Both the position numbers and the translations under genes were made by a program. From Candidatus Omnitrophota bacterium (GTDB taxonomy: Bacteria; Omnitrophota; Gorgyraeia; Gygaellales; Profunditerraquicolaceae), in the NCBI GenBank assembly GCA_026387315.1, contig JAPLLY010000007.1, forward strand, positions 1-64,000: a stretch of 64,000 bases of DNA, in the 5' to 3' direction. Position 1 is the stretch's first letter. Every line of letters starts with the position of its first letter. This document shows positions 28,059 through 37,844 of the stretch, piece by piece. Under the pieces are notes generated by a model that did not search any database, was not told the DNA's origin, and saw only the letters and a list, made by a program, of their open reading frames with translations.

Positions 28059-28113
28059 ATCTAGGGGACGGTTCTATTTTTTCTTTTAGAAAAAATAGAA
28101 CCGTCCCCTAGAT
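28059..28113. repeat. REP-like inverted repeat ATCTAGGGGACGGTTCTATTTTTTC...GAAAAAATAGAACCGTCCCCTAGAT
   Basis: Arms read directly. Confidence 0.9.
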
Positions 28114-28134
28114 TCTAAAATTTTAAAAAATCTC

Positions 28135-28162
28135 TTGACAACTATAAAGTTACGGGTAAAAT
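28135..28162 (+). promoter_or_regulatory. Sigma-70-like promoter TTGACA-N16-TAAAAT upstream of the porin
   Basis: -35 at 28135-28140, -10 at 28157-28162. Confidence 0.55.
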
Positions 28163-28257
28163 AATCATAAGTTACCTGATAGAAATTATCCTAGGCAATA
28201 CATTTATTGGCCTAGTTAACCATATATCCATAACAGTTAAAAAAGGAGGAGTAAAAA

Positions 28258-29595
28258 ATGGGTAAACGCTTGATTGGAGTATTGGCGCTTGCGTTAGTAG
28301 TGGGCTTAACATTTAGCGCCGCCTACGCTGAAGTGCAGAATGTAAAAGTTTCAGGGGACATAACCGCAGCTGGAGTTTTAAGAAACCATTTTAATTTAGC
28401 AAGATCGACAAATGCTAATGTTGCGGTAAAATCAGTAAAACAGAGTTTCTTAATGTCTCAGATTAGGTTACGCGTTGATGCTGACCTTACTGATAATGTT
28501 ATGGCAACTGTAAGGCTAATTAATGAAAGAATCTGGAATGGCCAGAATGATACAAATGCCGGAAACACAAATAATACTAATATTGATATTGATTTAGCAT
28601 ATGTGACTTTAAAAGAATTCTTGTATTCGCCTTTAACTTTAACTATTGGCCGTCAAGAAATCAGCTTTGGCAACAGTTTAGTTATCGGTAAATCTGGCGC
28701 GGCAGCAGGAACTACCAGCATACCTAGCGATCTTTCCGAAAGATCGGCATTTGATGCTATCCGGGCTACCTTAAACTATGACCCATTGGTTGTGGATTTA
28801 GTTTATGCTCAGGTATCTCAAACTAATACTAACAGTTTCCAGGATTCAACAAGCTTAACTGGTATTAATGCTACTTATGCATTAAATAAAAAGGCCAATC
28901 TTTCTGGTTATTACTGGCTAAAGAAAATTAACGCTGTAACAAACGGCAGTAAACCGGATAATGTGAATACAGTGGGCGCTTTAGTTTCTATCACACCAAT
29001 CGATAATTTAGCTACATCTTTAGAAGCTGCTTACCAATTCGGTAAAAACACTCAAACTAACAACCAGAAGAGGCATGATGCCTGGGCTTTACAGGCAATG
29101 GCAAATTATACTTTTGCCAAGGTAAAGACTACTCCAAAAATCGGAGCTTCCTGGACCTATCTTTCTGGTGGAACTACTGGTAATGCTACTAGAAACGAAG
29201 GTTGGGATCCTATGTTCTACAATCGAAAATTAAACAACATCGTATACGCAATCCTGCCTTTCAGCAATATGAACGCTTTTAACCTAAGCGCGAGCGCAAA
29301 ACCTGTTGAAGATGTTACAATTTCCGCGGTATACGGCTATTATAATGTTGCTCATAGACTAAACGCAGGAACCACAAGCCCAAGCACATCTGACGCCAAC
29401 GCTACTAGTGATTATAGCAACACATATTCTGGCAACGAGCATCTTGGTGATGCCTTGGATTTAACGGTTACCTATGATTATACTGAAGATGTACAGTTTG
29501 CCTTAACCGGCGGCATGTTCAAACCTGGAAATGGTTTAAAAACTGACTACGCTACTGCAAATCAGGTAATCGGTTCAATGAAAGTTACATTCTAA
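28258..29595 (+). CDS. Outer-membrane beta-barrel porin-like protein
   Basis: Signal peptide LALALVVGLTFSAAYAE; amphipathic strands; LTIGRQEISFGNSLVIG; ends in aromatic-type SMKVTF. Confidence 0.85.
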   Translation: MGKRLIGVLALALVVGLTFSAAYAEVQNVKVSGDITAAGVLRNHFNLARSTNANVAVKSVKQSFLMSQIRLRVDADLTDNVMATVRLINERIWNGQNDTNAGNTNNTNIDIDLAYVTLKEFLYSPLTLTIGRQEISFGNSLVIGKSGAAAGTTSIPSDLSERSAFDAIRATLNYDPLVVDLVYAQVSQTNTNSFQDSTSLTGINATYALNKKANLSGYYWLKKINAVTNGSKPDNVNTVGALVSITPIDNLATSLEAAYQFGKNTQTNNQKRHDAWALQAMANYTFAKVKTTPKIGASWTYLSGGTTGNATRNEGWDPMFYNRKLNNIVYAILPFSNMNAFNLSASAKPVEDVTISAVYGYYNVAHRLNAGTTSPSTSDANATSDYSNTYSGNEHLGDALDLTVTYDYTEDVQFALTGGMFKPGNGLKTDYATANQVIGSMKVTF

Positions 29596-29620
29596 TACAA
29601 CTGATGTAGAAACACTCTAA

Positions 29621-29655
29621 AACCCTCGGGGGAGAAATCCTCCGAGGGTTTTTTA
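29621..29655 (+). terminator. Rho-independent terminator
   Basis: AACCCTCGGGGGAGAAATCCTCCGAGGGTTTTTT shortly after the porin stop. Confidence 0.85.
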
Positions 29656-29695
29656 ATATTGCGCTACCTAGCACACACCGGCCGGGTAATTTCGT

Positions 29696-29766
29696 AATTC
29701 CGGGGACACAACACTTAATTCTAGCTTAGTGTTAAAATAAGAATTAAGTGTTGTGTCCCCGGAATT
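29696..29766. repeat. Inverted repeat with 27-bp perfect arms AATTCCGGGGACACAACACTTAATTCT
   Basis: Right arm AGAATTAAGTGTTGTGTCCCCGGAATT is the exact reverse complement. Confidence 0.92.
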
Positions 29767-29770
29767 AAGT

Positions 29771-29844
29771 GTCATTGCGAGGAGCCGTAGGCGGCGAAGC
29801 AATCTAATGTTAGATTGCTTCGTCCCGCGGGGGCTCGCAATGAC
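29771..29844. repeat. Full inverted copy of GTCATTGCGAGG...GAAGCAATCT / AGATTGCTTCG...CTCGCAATGAC
   Basis: Arms read directly. Confidence 0.85.
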
Positions 29845-29856
29845 ACGTATTGAGAA

Positions 29857-30588
29857 ATGCCTACAAATAAAAAACTTGCTTTAATTATCGGCGGCAGTAG
29901 GGGAATTGGCAAAGCCATCGCTCTGCGCTTGGCTAAATCCGGGTTTAATATCTGGCTGACTTACCATAACAATCACGCAGCAGCCCAGGAGACAAAAAAA
30001 GAAATAGAACTATTAGGCAGCGCCTGCACGCTATTCTGTTTTGATATTGCTAACTATGAAGCCACTAAAGCTGTTCTGGGTAAAATCACAGATACAATTG
30101 TACCTGATTGCTTAGTATTTAATGCCGGTATCGCCCGAGACAATCTTATGGTCTGGATGGCCAAAGAAGAGTGGGATGCGGTTATCTCCACTAATCTAGA
30201 TGGATTTTATAATATCATGCATGTTTTGCTTTTTCCTATGCTAAGGGAAAAACGCGGCCGGATTGTGGTTATCTCTTCAACCTCCGGGCAAATCGGCCAG
30301 GCTGGCCAGGTAAATTACTCGGCTTCTAAAGCCGGCTTAATTGGCGCCGCTCGTGCCTTAGCCCGGGAAGTAGGCAAAAAAAATATCTATGTAAATGTAG
30401 TCAGCCCGGGAGTAATTGAAACGGAAATGACTGATAAACTGCCTAAAGATAAAATTTTGCCCTTAATTCCCTTAGGGCGTTTTGGCAAGGTAGATGATGT
30501 AGCCAGCGTGGTAAATTTTTTGTGCACCGAAGAAAATATGTATATTCATGGACAGGTAATCGGCGTTAACGGCGGCTTGGCAATTTAG
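29857..30588 (+). CDS. fabG: 3-oxoacyl-ACP reductase (FabG-like SDR)
   Basis: IIGGSRGIGKAIALRLAKSG; VFNAGIARDN; YSASKAGLIGAARALAREV; YIHGQVIGVNGGLAI. Confidence 0.92.
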   Translation: MPTNKKLALIIGGSRGIGKAIALRLAKSGFNIWLTYHNNHAAAQETKKEIELLGSACTLFCFDIANYEATKAVLGKITDTIVPDCLVFNAGIARDNLMVWMAKEEWDAVISTNLDGFYNIMHVLLFPMLREKRGRIVVISSTSGQIGQAGQVNYSASKAGLIGAARALAREVGKKNIYVNVVSPGVIETEMTDKLPKDKILPLIPLGRFGKVDDVASVVNFLCTEENMYIHGQVIGVNGGLAI

Positions 30589-32088
30589 ATGAAAAGATAC
30601 GATCATATAGTGGTCGGAAGCGGGATCAGCGGTTTAACCTTAACTCTGCTTATGGCGATGAATGGCAAAAAAGCGCTGCTATTAGAGAAAGGCCCGCATA
30701 TCGGAGGCAGCCTTATCCGCTTTTATAAAAAAAATATTCCTTTTGACACAGGTTTTCATTTTACCGGAGGGTTCTCCTCCGGCGGAATACTTACTGATAT
30801 GCTGGCCGTCTTAGGCATCGGCGAACAGATTAAACCTATATTTCTTTCTGGCTCGGGCAGCGGGCTTTTTGTTTTTGAAAAAGATAACCTGGTTTATGAT
30901 ATGCCTTCCGGCACAGATAATTTTCGTTTGGGCCTGCATAAATATTTCCCCCAAGAAACCAGCGCGATTGAGGCTTATTTTTTGAAGGTTAAAAAGGTAT
31001 ACCAGTCTACGGTATCCCTGGACCTGCGCAAAATTGGGCTTTCCGCTGAAACCGTGGATGAAGATTACCTGAGCCTGCAACAGGTGCTGGATTCTTTAAC
31101 CACTAATGATCATCTTAAAGCGCTTTTATCAGCATTTTGCGTTTGTTACGGGGTTAAGCCTAAAGAAATTTCATTTGCCAATCATGCCCGGGTTGCCGGC
31201 GGCCTTTATGAGTCGGTAGCGCGTATCGAAAACGGCGGTGAGGCATTTATCCGGGCATTTAAAAATCGTTTTACCCAATCCAACATTGATATTTGCTGTA
31301 ACACTACGATCAGCGAATGCGCGGATATCAAAAATGATTGTGTGGGTAAATTTGTCTTAAACGACGGTGATAGCGTAACGGCAACCGACTGCACCTTTAC
31401 CATTCATCCCCGGGAAATTTTAAAAATACTCCCGCGCCAACACCTTAGAAAAGCGTTTCTGGAAAGGGTTTCCGCGTTTGAGACATCGCACGGATTTTTT
31501 TCTGTGTTCGGGGTAGTGGAAAACGCGGATCCTTTAACCTTCGGGCCAAGCATTGCCTCGCTATTACCCAGTACAGATTTAAATGGCTTACTTGACCCCC
31601 GACAGGAAGGGGATGGAGCATTGGCGATTATCCGCAGCGTGGAAACCCACGCTAATAAAAAAAATTGCGTGGTTAATGCCTTTGAACCGGAATTTTACTC
31701 CAATCTCAAACAGTGGGCAGATTCATCTGTAGGTAAAAGGCCGGCTGATTATGGTGAATACAAGGCTCGTAAAGTTCAAAGGATTACTCAGCGATTCTGC
31801 GCACTCTACCCGCAATACCGTAATAATTTCAAGGTGATAGATGCCGCTTCCGTATTGACCTTCAGGGACTACCTGTTTTCTCCTGAAGGCAACGCCTACG
31901 GAATAAAACAAAAAATGGGGCAATTTAATCTTTTTGGTAAATTGCCGCTGGTGAATATTTATGTTGCCGGCCAAAGCGCGGTTCTGCCGGGTATCGTAGG
32001 AGCAATGTTATCTTCATTTATTATAGCCAGAAGCCTGATTGGTAAAGAAAAGTTTAACCATTTCATTGAAGGAGAACTGTCCAATTGA
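30589..32088 (+). CDS. CrtI/phytoene desaturase-like FAD-dependent oxidoreductase
   Basis: HIVVGSGISGLTLTLLMAMNGKKALLLEKGPHIGGSL; VYVAGQSAVLPGIVGAMLSSF-like C-terminus. Confidence 0.82.
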   Translation: MKRYDHIVVGSGISGLTLTLLMAMNGKKALLLEKGPHIGGSLIRFYKKNIPFDTGFHFTGGFSSGGILTDMLAVLGIGEQIKPIFLSGSGSGLFVFEKDNLVYDMPSGTDNFRLGLHKYFPQETSAIEAYFLKVKKVYQSTVSLDLRKIGLSAETVDEDYLSLQQVLDSLTTNDHLKALLSAFCVCYGVKPKEISFANHARVAGGLYESVARIENGGEAFIRAFKNRFTQSNIDICCNTTISECADIKNDCVGKFVLNDGDSVTATDCTFTIHPREILKILPRQHLRKAFLERVSAFETSHGFFSVFGVVENADPLTFGPSIASLLPSTDLNGLLDPRQEGDGALAIIRSVETHANKKNCVVNAFEPEFYSNLKQWADSSVGKRPADYGEYKARKVQRITQRFCALYPQYRNNFKVIDAASVLTFRDYLFSPEGNAYGIKQKMGQFNLFGKLPLVNIYVAGQSAVLPGIVGAMLSSFIIARSLIGKEKFNHFIEGELSN

Positions 32089-33308
32089 AAAGAGTGGCGA
32101 TTACCGGTTTAGGGGTAATTACTCCTTTGGGCAATAGCGTGGAGGCGTTTATTGCCGGGCTCCAGCGTAAAGAAAACGCCACGGTTTATATACCCGAATG
32201 GGAAAAGTATAAAGGATTACGCTGTTTAGTAGGAGCGCCTGCCCGCCTGGAAAATGAGTTACTAATTCCCCGGCAGAACCGGCGTTCAATGGGCAGGTTA
32301 AGCATCTTTGCTGTCCAGGCAGCCCAACAAGCGCTCAAAGACGCCAATATCCCTAAAGACGCGTTATTTAACAACAGGCTGGGCTGCGTGATCGGTTCAA
32401 CCATGGGTAGCGCGGAGAGTATCGCGGAGGCATTTGAGACGATTCTTCCGGATAACGACTTGTCCAAATTAACTTCGACAAAATTCTTTCAATGTGTTTC
32501 ACATACTGCCGCCTTAAATGTGGGGCAATTCCTGGGCATAACCGGAACAGTGATGGCCACTAATGCCGCCTGCGCTTCCGCCTTGCAGGCAATTGGCGCT
32601 GGATACGAGCAGATTCGCCTGGGGCAACAGGATATTATGCTCTGCGGAGGCGCTGAAGGCCTGCATCCTACGGTAGTAGGCTCATTTGATGTACTTTTTG
32701 CTGCCTCGGTTAACTTTAATCAAACACCTAAAGAAACTCCCCGGCCGTTTGATGCCCAACGCGATGGCCTGGTCTGCGGAGAAGGCGCGGGCATTGTTGT
32801 CTTGGAAGATTATGATTTGGCCAAAAAAAGAAAAGCTAAAATTTATGCTGAGATTATCGGTTACAACAGCTTTGCTAATGGCAGCCATGTCAGCGAATCA
32901 AACCGCGAGGCAATCACCTCCTGCATAAATGAAACCTTAAAAAGAGCAAAAGTTACCCCTGGGGATATTGATTATATTAACGCTCACGCCACGGCGACTA
33001 TCCAGGGAGATAAAGAGGAGGCTAGCGCCATCCGTGGAATCTTTGGCTCAACTGTTCCGGTAAGCAGCCTTAAGGGCAATATCGGCCATACCTTGGGGGC
33101 TTCCGGGGCGATAGAATTGATTGCTTCTTTAATCATGATGGAAAAAGGGCTGATTTACCCCACTTTAAATCTAAAAACTCCGGATAAAGATTGCCAGGGA
33201 ATTAATCATGTTATGCAGCCGTTAGCTAAAAAAATAAACATTCTGCTAAAAAATTGCTTTGCCTTTGGCGGGATCAACGCGAGTTTAGTCTGTAAAAAGC
33301 CTGCCTGA
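32085..33308 (+). CDS. Beta-ketoacyl-ACP synthase (FabF-like)
   Basis: MKRVAITGLGVITPLGNSVEAF; active-site ATNAACASALQAIGAGYEQIR; NAHATATIQGDKEE; GNIGHTLGASGAIELI. Confidence 0.93.
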   Translation: MKRVAITGLGVITPLGNSVEAFIAGLQRKENATVYIPEWEKYKGLRCLVGAPARLENELLIPRQNRRSMGRLSIFAVQAAQQALKDANIPKDALFNNRLGCVIGSTMGSAESIAEAFETILPDNDLSKLTSTKFFQCVSHTAALNVGQFLGITGTVMATNAACASALQAIGAGYEQIRLGQQDIMLCGGAEGLHPTVVGSFDVLFAASVNFNQTPKETPRPFDAQRDGLVCGEGAGIVVLEDYDLAKKRKAKIYAEIIGYNSFANGSHVSESNREAITSCINETLKRAKVTPGDIDYINAHATATIQGDKEEASAIRGIFGSTVPVSSLKGNIGHTLGASGAIELIASLIMMEKGLIYPTLNLKTPDKDCQGINHVMQPLAKKINILLKNCFAFGGINASLVCKKPA

Positions 33309-33332
33309 CAGCGGAAAAGAAAGGAATATGCT

Positions 33333-33593
33333 ATGATGACTGAACAAGAAGTGATTAAATTAACCAATGAAGTTTTTGTCGATTCATTTGAGATCGAAAA
33401 ATCTAAGCTGCTCCCCGCGGCCGATATTTTCAATGATTTAGGATTAGATAGCCTGGATGTCGTGGATTTGGTGGTGGCTTTGCAAAAGAAATTCGCAGTG
33501 ACCATCCGTGACGATGAGAGGGTGCGGACCATCCGCACGCTCGGGGATCTCCAGCAATTCATCTTAACCATCAAAAAGGAAATCGAAAAATAA
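33333..33593 (+). CDS. Acyl carrier protein
   Basis: DLGLDSLDVVDLVVALQKKF phosphopantetheine motif. Confidence 0.93.
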   Translation: MMTEQEVIKLTNEVFVDSFEIEKSKLLPAADIFNDLGLDSLDVVDLVVALQKKFAVTIRDDERVRTIRTLGDLQQFILTIKKEIEK

Positions 33594-34345
33594 TGCGGAT
33601 TTTAAAAATCGCATTTTTAAATTTTTTCTTTTATACGTTCTTTATTATATTCTCTCTGATTGTGTTCGTAAATTTAGGCAGTTTGATTATTCTATTGGCG
33701 CTCTTTTTGCCAAAACGCAGAATTTTCAAATTTTTGCGCCAGGCGATTAGATGGTATGGGGCGGTAATTATCCGCATTTTACCCTTTCCCTTAATCCGCT
33801 TAGATTACAAAAATTATGGCTTAAATGACCCGCCAGGGCCATATTTATTTATTTGCAATCACCGCGCGGCCAGCGACCCTTTTTTAATGGCGGTATTTCC
33901 TTATGAGATCGTGCAAGTGGTAAACATCTGGCCTTTTCGTCTGCCGGCCTTAGGAATAATTGCCAAAATTGCCGGTTACCTAAGTGTCCGAGAGATGCCC
34001 TATACGGAGTTTGCGGCTAAAACGCGTAAGCTGATTGCCGAAGGGGTTTCTATAGCGGTATTTCCGGAAGGCACGCGTTCACGCGATAAATCCGTCGGGC
34101 AATTCCATAGCGCGATTTTTCGTACGGCGTTAGAAACACACGCGGCGATTGTGCCGGTATGCATCACCGGCAATGAGAATGTGCCACCCATTGAATCAGC
34201 TTTTTTGCGGCCGGGGATAATTAAGATTCATCGGCTGCCGGCTTTAACTTGGAATGAATATGGCGCTTTTAACGCTTTTAAACTTAAAAATTATGTGCGG
34301 GATATGGTTGCTAAAGAAGTGTTGATGATGGATAAAACCAACTAA
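33593..34345 (+). CDS. PlsC-like 1-acylglycerol-3-phosphate acyltransferase
   Basis: FICNHRAASDPFLMAVFP (NHxxxxD-like); VAVFPEGTRSRDKSVGQFHSAIFRTAL. Confidence 0.88.
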   Translation: MRILKIAFLNFFFYTFFIIFSLIVFVNLGSLIILLALFLPKRRIFKFLRQAIRWYGAVIIRILPFPLIRLDYKNYGLNDPPGPYLFICNHRAASDPFLMAVFPYEIVQVVNIWPFRLPALGIIAKIAGYLSVREMPYTEFAAKTRKLIAEGVSIAVFPEGTRSRDKSVGQFHSAIFRTALETHAAIVPVCITGNENVPPIESAFLRPGIIKIHRLPALTWNEYGAFNAFKLKNYVRDMVAKEVLMMDKTN

Positions 34346-34351
34346 AATAAA

Positions 34352-34405
34352 GGGGACGGTTCTATTTTTATTAGAACCTATTTAATAAAAAATAGAACCG
34401 TCCCC
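34352..34405. repeat. REP-like inverted repeat GGGGACGGTTCTATTTTTATTAG...AATAAAAAATAGAACCGTCCCC
   Basis: Arms read directly; sits inside the biosynthetic cluster. Confidence 0.9.
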
Positions 34406-34416
34406 ATGTTTTACTA

Positions 34417-35712
34417 ATGAAAAATTTACAGATTTATAAAAATTTGGAATTTTCCTCTGTTAAAAAAATTAAGGCAGTTCAAAATATACTGCTTGGCAAA
34501 CATCTTTTACATTGCCAAAAATACTCTCCTTATTACCGTAGAGTATTTAAAAAAACCGGGTTAGATGCCAGAAGATTAAACCTGGATAATTTATCCACGC
34601 TGGAGTTTACCGATAAAACAGAAATCGCCCAATACAATGATGATTTTCTAGCCGTTGATCCGGCAAAAGTAGCAGACATAGTCTTATCCAGCGGAACCTG
34701 CGGCAGGCCGACAAAAATAGCTTATAGTGAGTGGGATTTAAAACGGCTAGCTTATAATGAAGAGCGGTCTTTTGGCTCTTGCAGTTTTACTAACCAGGAT
34801 ACAGTTCTGTTAACTTGCACGCTGGACCGCTGTTTTATCGCCGGACTAGCTTATTACTCAGGCCTACGCGTATTAGGGGCCGCGGCGATCCGTAATGGCC
34901 TGAATAGCTTAGAAAGCCATTTAGAGTTGATCAAGCGGCTGCGGCCAAGCGCGATTGTCGGCGTACCAAGTTTCTTGAGAAAGTTGGGCCTTTATTTAAA
35001 CCAGAAGGGGTATAGCGCCCAAAAAAGCGGAGTAAAAAAAATAGTTTGCATTGGTGAACCCTTGCGGGACAAAAATTTAAAATTCCTAAAAGTCGGGCAA
35101 GACTTAGAAATTATCTGGAGAGCCAAAGCTTACTCTACTTATTCTACGACTGAAATCGTTTCTACTTTTTGCGAATGCGCTGCTCAGGCAGGAGGGCACC
35201 TGCATCCGGATTTAGCGGTTGTGGAAATTATTAACGAACAGGGGAGAAATTTGCCCAATGGGCAGATTGGCGAAGTAGTGGTAACTCCGCTAAGAATCCA
35301 AGCCATGCCTTTGGTGCGCTTTAGAACCGGAGATATCAGTTTCCTGATTGACGCGCCATGCTCCTGCGGGAGAAAATCGCTAAGGCTGGGGCCGATCTTA
35401 GGCAGGCAAAAACAAATGATGAAAGTGCGCGGGACAACCTTTTACCCGCAGGCAATTTATTCCTGCCTGGAAGAAATCAAAGAAATCAGCGAATACTATA
35501 TCAGCGTAACTAGCGAAGGGCAGCTTTGCGATAGTATTGAAATTTATGCGGCAGTAACGGATCCGGCTTGCACTCAAACGCAGATTCAAGAGAAATTACA
35601 GGCGCGTTTAAGGGTAACTCCTAAGGTATTTATCTGCGATGAAGAATTAGTTAAAGAACAGGTATATACCTCTGGTTCCAGAAAACCCGTGCGTTTTATT
35701 GACAGGAGATAA
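34417..35712 (+). CDS. Adenylate-forming enzyme, phenylacetate-CoA ligase/F390 synthetase-like
   Basis: IVLSSGTCGRPTKIAYSEWDL; NGQIGEVVVTPLRIQAMPLVRFRTGDISFLIDAPCSCGRKSLRLGPILGR. Confidence 0.85.
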   Translation: MKNLQIYKNLEFSSVKKIKAVQNILLGKHLLHCQKYSPYYRRVFKKTGLDARRLNLDNLSTLEFTDKTEIAQYNDDFLAVDPAKVADIVLSSGTCGRPTKIAYSEWDLKRLAYNEERSFGSCSFTNQDTVLLTCTLDRCFIAGLAYYSGLRVLGAAAIRNGLNSLESHLELIKRLRPSAIVGVPSFLRKLGLYLNQKGYSAQKSGVKKIVCIGEPLRDKNLKFLKVGQDLEIIWRAKAYSTYSTTEIVSTFCECAAQAGGHLHPDLAVVEIINEQGRNLPNGQIGEVVVTPLRIQAMPLVRFRTGDISFLIDAPCSCGRKSLRLGPILGRQKQMMKVRGTTFYPQAIYSCLEEIKEISEYYISVTSEGQLCDSIEIYAAVTDPACTQTQIQEKLQARLRVTPKVFICDEELVKEQVYTSGSRKPVRFIDRR

Positions 35713-35715
35713 ACA

Positions 35716-37197
35716 GTGGCGAATTGTCAAGCAATTGTTCCTAATTTTGAATTTACCGAGGCCCAAATAAAAGAGGCGGTAAAAAATAACCGCCTGCTCT
35801 CGATGGAAATAGAGTTTTCTCTGCGCTGTAATTTCCATTGCCAGTATTGTTATATCCCCGATAAATCCAGCTTTGATAACGAATTAAGCTTTGAGGAATT
35901 GAGTGATTGCCTTTTGCAAGCTAAGGCCTTAGGGGTTAAAAAAATAATTGTCTTAGGCGGTGAACCTATGCTTTATCCGCAAGTCCTAAAAATGCTTAAA
36001 TTTATCCGCGCGGAAAACCTAGATGTGGAGATGTTTACTAATGGCTTTGGGATCACCCTAGAGATGGCCAAAGAGCTGTTGGATTTAGGAGTCCTGGTAG
36101 TTTTAAAAATGAACAGCCGCAAAGAAGATGTCCAGGATGCCCTGGCCGGTAAAAAAGGCGCCTATAAGATTATTCAGGACGCGTTTAATAATTTAAGGCG
36201 AGCGGGATTTCCCGCTAAAACCAAGCGCTTGGGAGTAAGTACAATTGTCTGCCAGCAGAATTTTGAAGAAATTATTTCCATGTGGGAATGGCTGCGCCAG
36301 CAGGAAATCCAACCTTATTTTGAAATTATCACTCCTCAAGGAAAAGGCAGGCAGAATGAATGGCTGCATGTGGATTCGCAAAAGTTAAAGGAAACTTTTT
36401 TTAAGATCGCTCAAATTGACCGCAAGAAATATGGAATTCAATGGGATCCTCAACCACCGCTAATCGGAATTAAGTGTTTGCGGCATCAATTTTCCTGCTT
36501 GCTTAACTCCCAAGGCTATATTTTACCTTGCGTGGGAATAAATATTCCGCTGGGCAATATCCGCCAGCGCAGGCTCGCGGATATCATTAAAGAAAGCGAA
36601 GTGATCCAGGATCTAAGAAATTATCAGGCCAATATCAAGGGCCCGTGCAGGCAATGCGATAAGACTGATAGCTGTTATGGCTGCCGCGGAGCAGCATATC
36701 AAATGACCGGAGACTATCTTGCCTCTGACCCTTTATGCTGGAATAATATTGAGCATCAAAGCGAGATTGTGCATCTACCGGCTGCCGTAAACAGGTTCAT
36801 ACCACAACAACCTCCCATGCAAGTTATTGATACTCTCGTGAGCATCGGTGAGCGCACGGCAAATATCAACGTGACCATCTCTAATGATATGTTGTTTGTG
36901 CGCGATGATGGCACCCTGGATGAAACTGCTTACTTAGAGCTGATTGCCCAAAGCATTGCCGCCCAGGCCGGATTTAAACAGGTAGGAGTAACCAGCCAGG
37001 CAGTGGAGGGATTCCTGTTGGGGGCAAGAAATCTGGAAATATACGCTTCGGCGCGTATCGGCGACATACTGGCCATATCCATTGAAAAATACGCGCGATT
37101 TGGAGATTTTGGAATTTTCAAAGGCAGGATTTTCAGGGGAGAAGATTTGCTTGCTCAAGGAGAAGTAAAAGTTTGGGAGGATAAAAAGAAATTATGA
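35716..37197 (+). CDS. Radical SAM/SPASM protein fused to an ApeP-like hotdog 3-hydroxyacyl-ACP dehydratase domain
   Basis: CNFHCQYC radical SAM motif; SPASM cysteines (CRQCDKTDSCYGCRG...C); C-terminal FIPQQPPMQVIDTLVSIGERTANINV...SIAAQAGFKQ...EGFLLGARNLEIYASARIGDILAISIEKYARFGDFGIFKGRIFRGEDLLAQGEVKVWE. Confidence 0.82.
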   Translation: MANCQAIVPNFEFTEAQIKEAVKNNRLLSMEIEFSLRCNFHCQYCYIPDKSSFDNELSFEELSDCLLQAKALGVKKIIVLGGEPMLYPQVLKMLKFIRAENLDVEMFTNGFGITLEMAKELLDLGVLVVLKMNSRKEDVQDALAGKKGAYKIIQDAFNNLRRAGFPAKTKRLGVSTIVCQQNFEEIISMWEWLRQQEIQPYFEIITPQGKGRQNEWLHVDSQKLKETFFKIAQIDRKKYGIQWDPQPPLIGIKCLRHQFSCLLNSQGYILPCVGINIPLGNIRQRRLADIIKESEVIQDLRNYQANIKGPCRQCDKTDSCYGCRGAAYQMTGDYLASDPLCWNNIEHQSEIVHLPAAVNRFIPQQPPMQVIDTLVSIGERTANINVTISNDMLFVRDDGTLDETAYLELIAQSIAAQAGFKQVGVTSQAVEGFLLGARNLEIYASARIGDILAISIEKYARFGDFGIFKGRIFRGEDLLAQGEVKVWEDKKKL

Positions 37198-37844
37198 AAA
37201 AGATAGAAACAGTTTTACTGCTGTTCTTTTTTCTAGGGACAACCTGTCTTTACGCTAGCCAGAGCGCTAAAGATTTAGATACTATTTTAAATGCTTTGCA
37301 GGAAAAAATGTCCACGGTGAAAACTATTCAAACCGATTTTATCCAGGAGAAAAATCTGGCGCTCTTTAAACAAAAACTTACCTTAAAAGGCAAAATTTTT
37401 ATTCAAAAACCGGGGATGCTTTCCTGGCGGGTTTTTACTCCTCTGCGTTATTCTTTAGTGATCAACGGCAGCCAGATCAGCCAATGGGACCAGGATACCA
37501 ATCAGGTGCAGTCTGTGTCGTTGGCCAAAAACCCCAGCTTCCAAACAGTAATCCAGCAGATGCAGAACTGGTTTTCCGGCACCTACAAAACTATGCAAGG
37601 AGATTATCAGATCAGCTTAATCAGCCAACAACCCTTAAAGTTAGAGTTTATACCTAAAGAAAAATCCGTGGCGGCCAACTTTATCCAGCGCGTAACCGTT
37701 CTTTTTCAAGACGACCAGCAATACATTAAAGAAATAAACATCCTGGAAAAAAGCCAAGATAGCACTTTACTGGAATTTATTAATGCCCGGCTTAACCAAG
37801 AGATTTCCCCTAAGGCCTGGGAGGTAAAAACTGATGTCCGCTAA
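37194..37844 (+). CDS. LolA-like outer-membrane lipoprotein carrier
   Basis: LQEKMSTVKTIQTDFIQEKNLALFKQKLTLKGKIFIQKPGMLSWRVFTPLRYSLVINGSQISQWD. Confidence 0.85.
   Translation: MKKIETVLLLFFFLGTTCLYASQSAKDLDTILNALQEKMSTVKTIQTDFIQEKNLALFKQKLTLKGKIFIQKPGMLSWRVFTPLRYSLVINGSQISQWDQDTNQVQSVSLAKNPSFQTVIQQMQNWFSGTYKTMQGDYQISLISQQPLKLEFIPKEKSVAANFIQRVTVLFQDDQQYIKEINILEKSQDSTLLEFINARLNQEISPKAWEVKTDVR

Noticed and set aside
28059-28113. REP-like hairpin as a Rho-independent terminator of the 27567 lipoprotein gene
   Set aside because: Fits a dispersed repeat family with conserved arms on both sides; may terminate but cannot be distinguished by sequence alone
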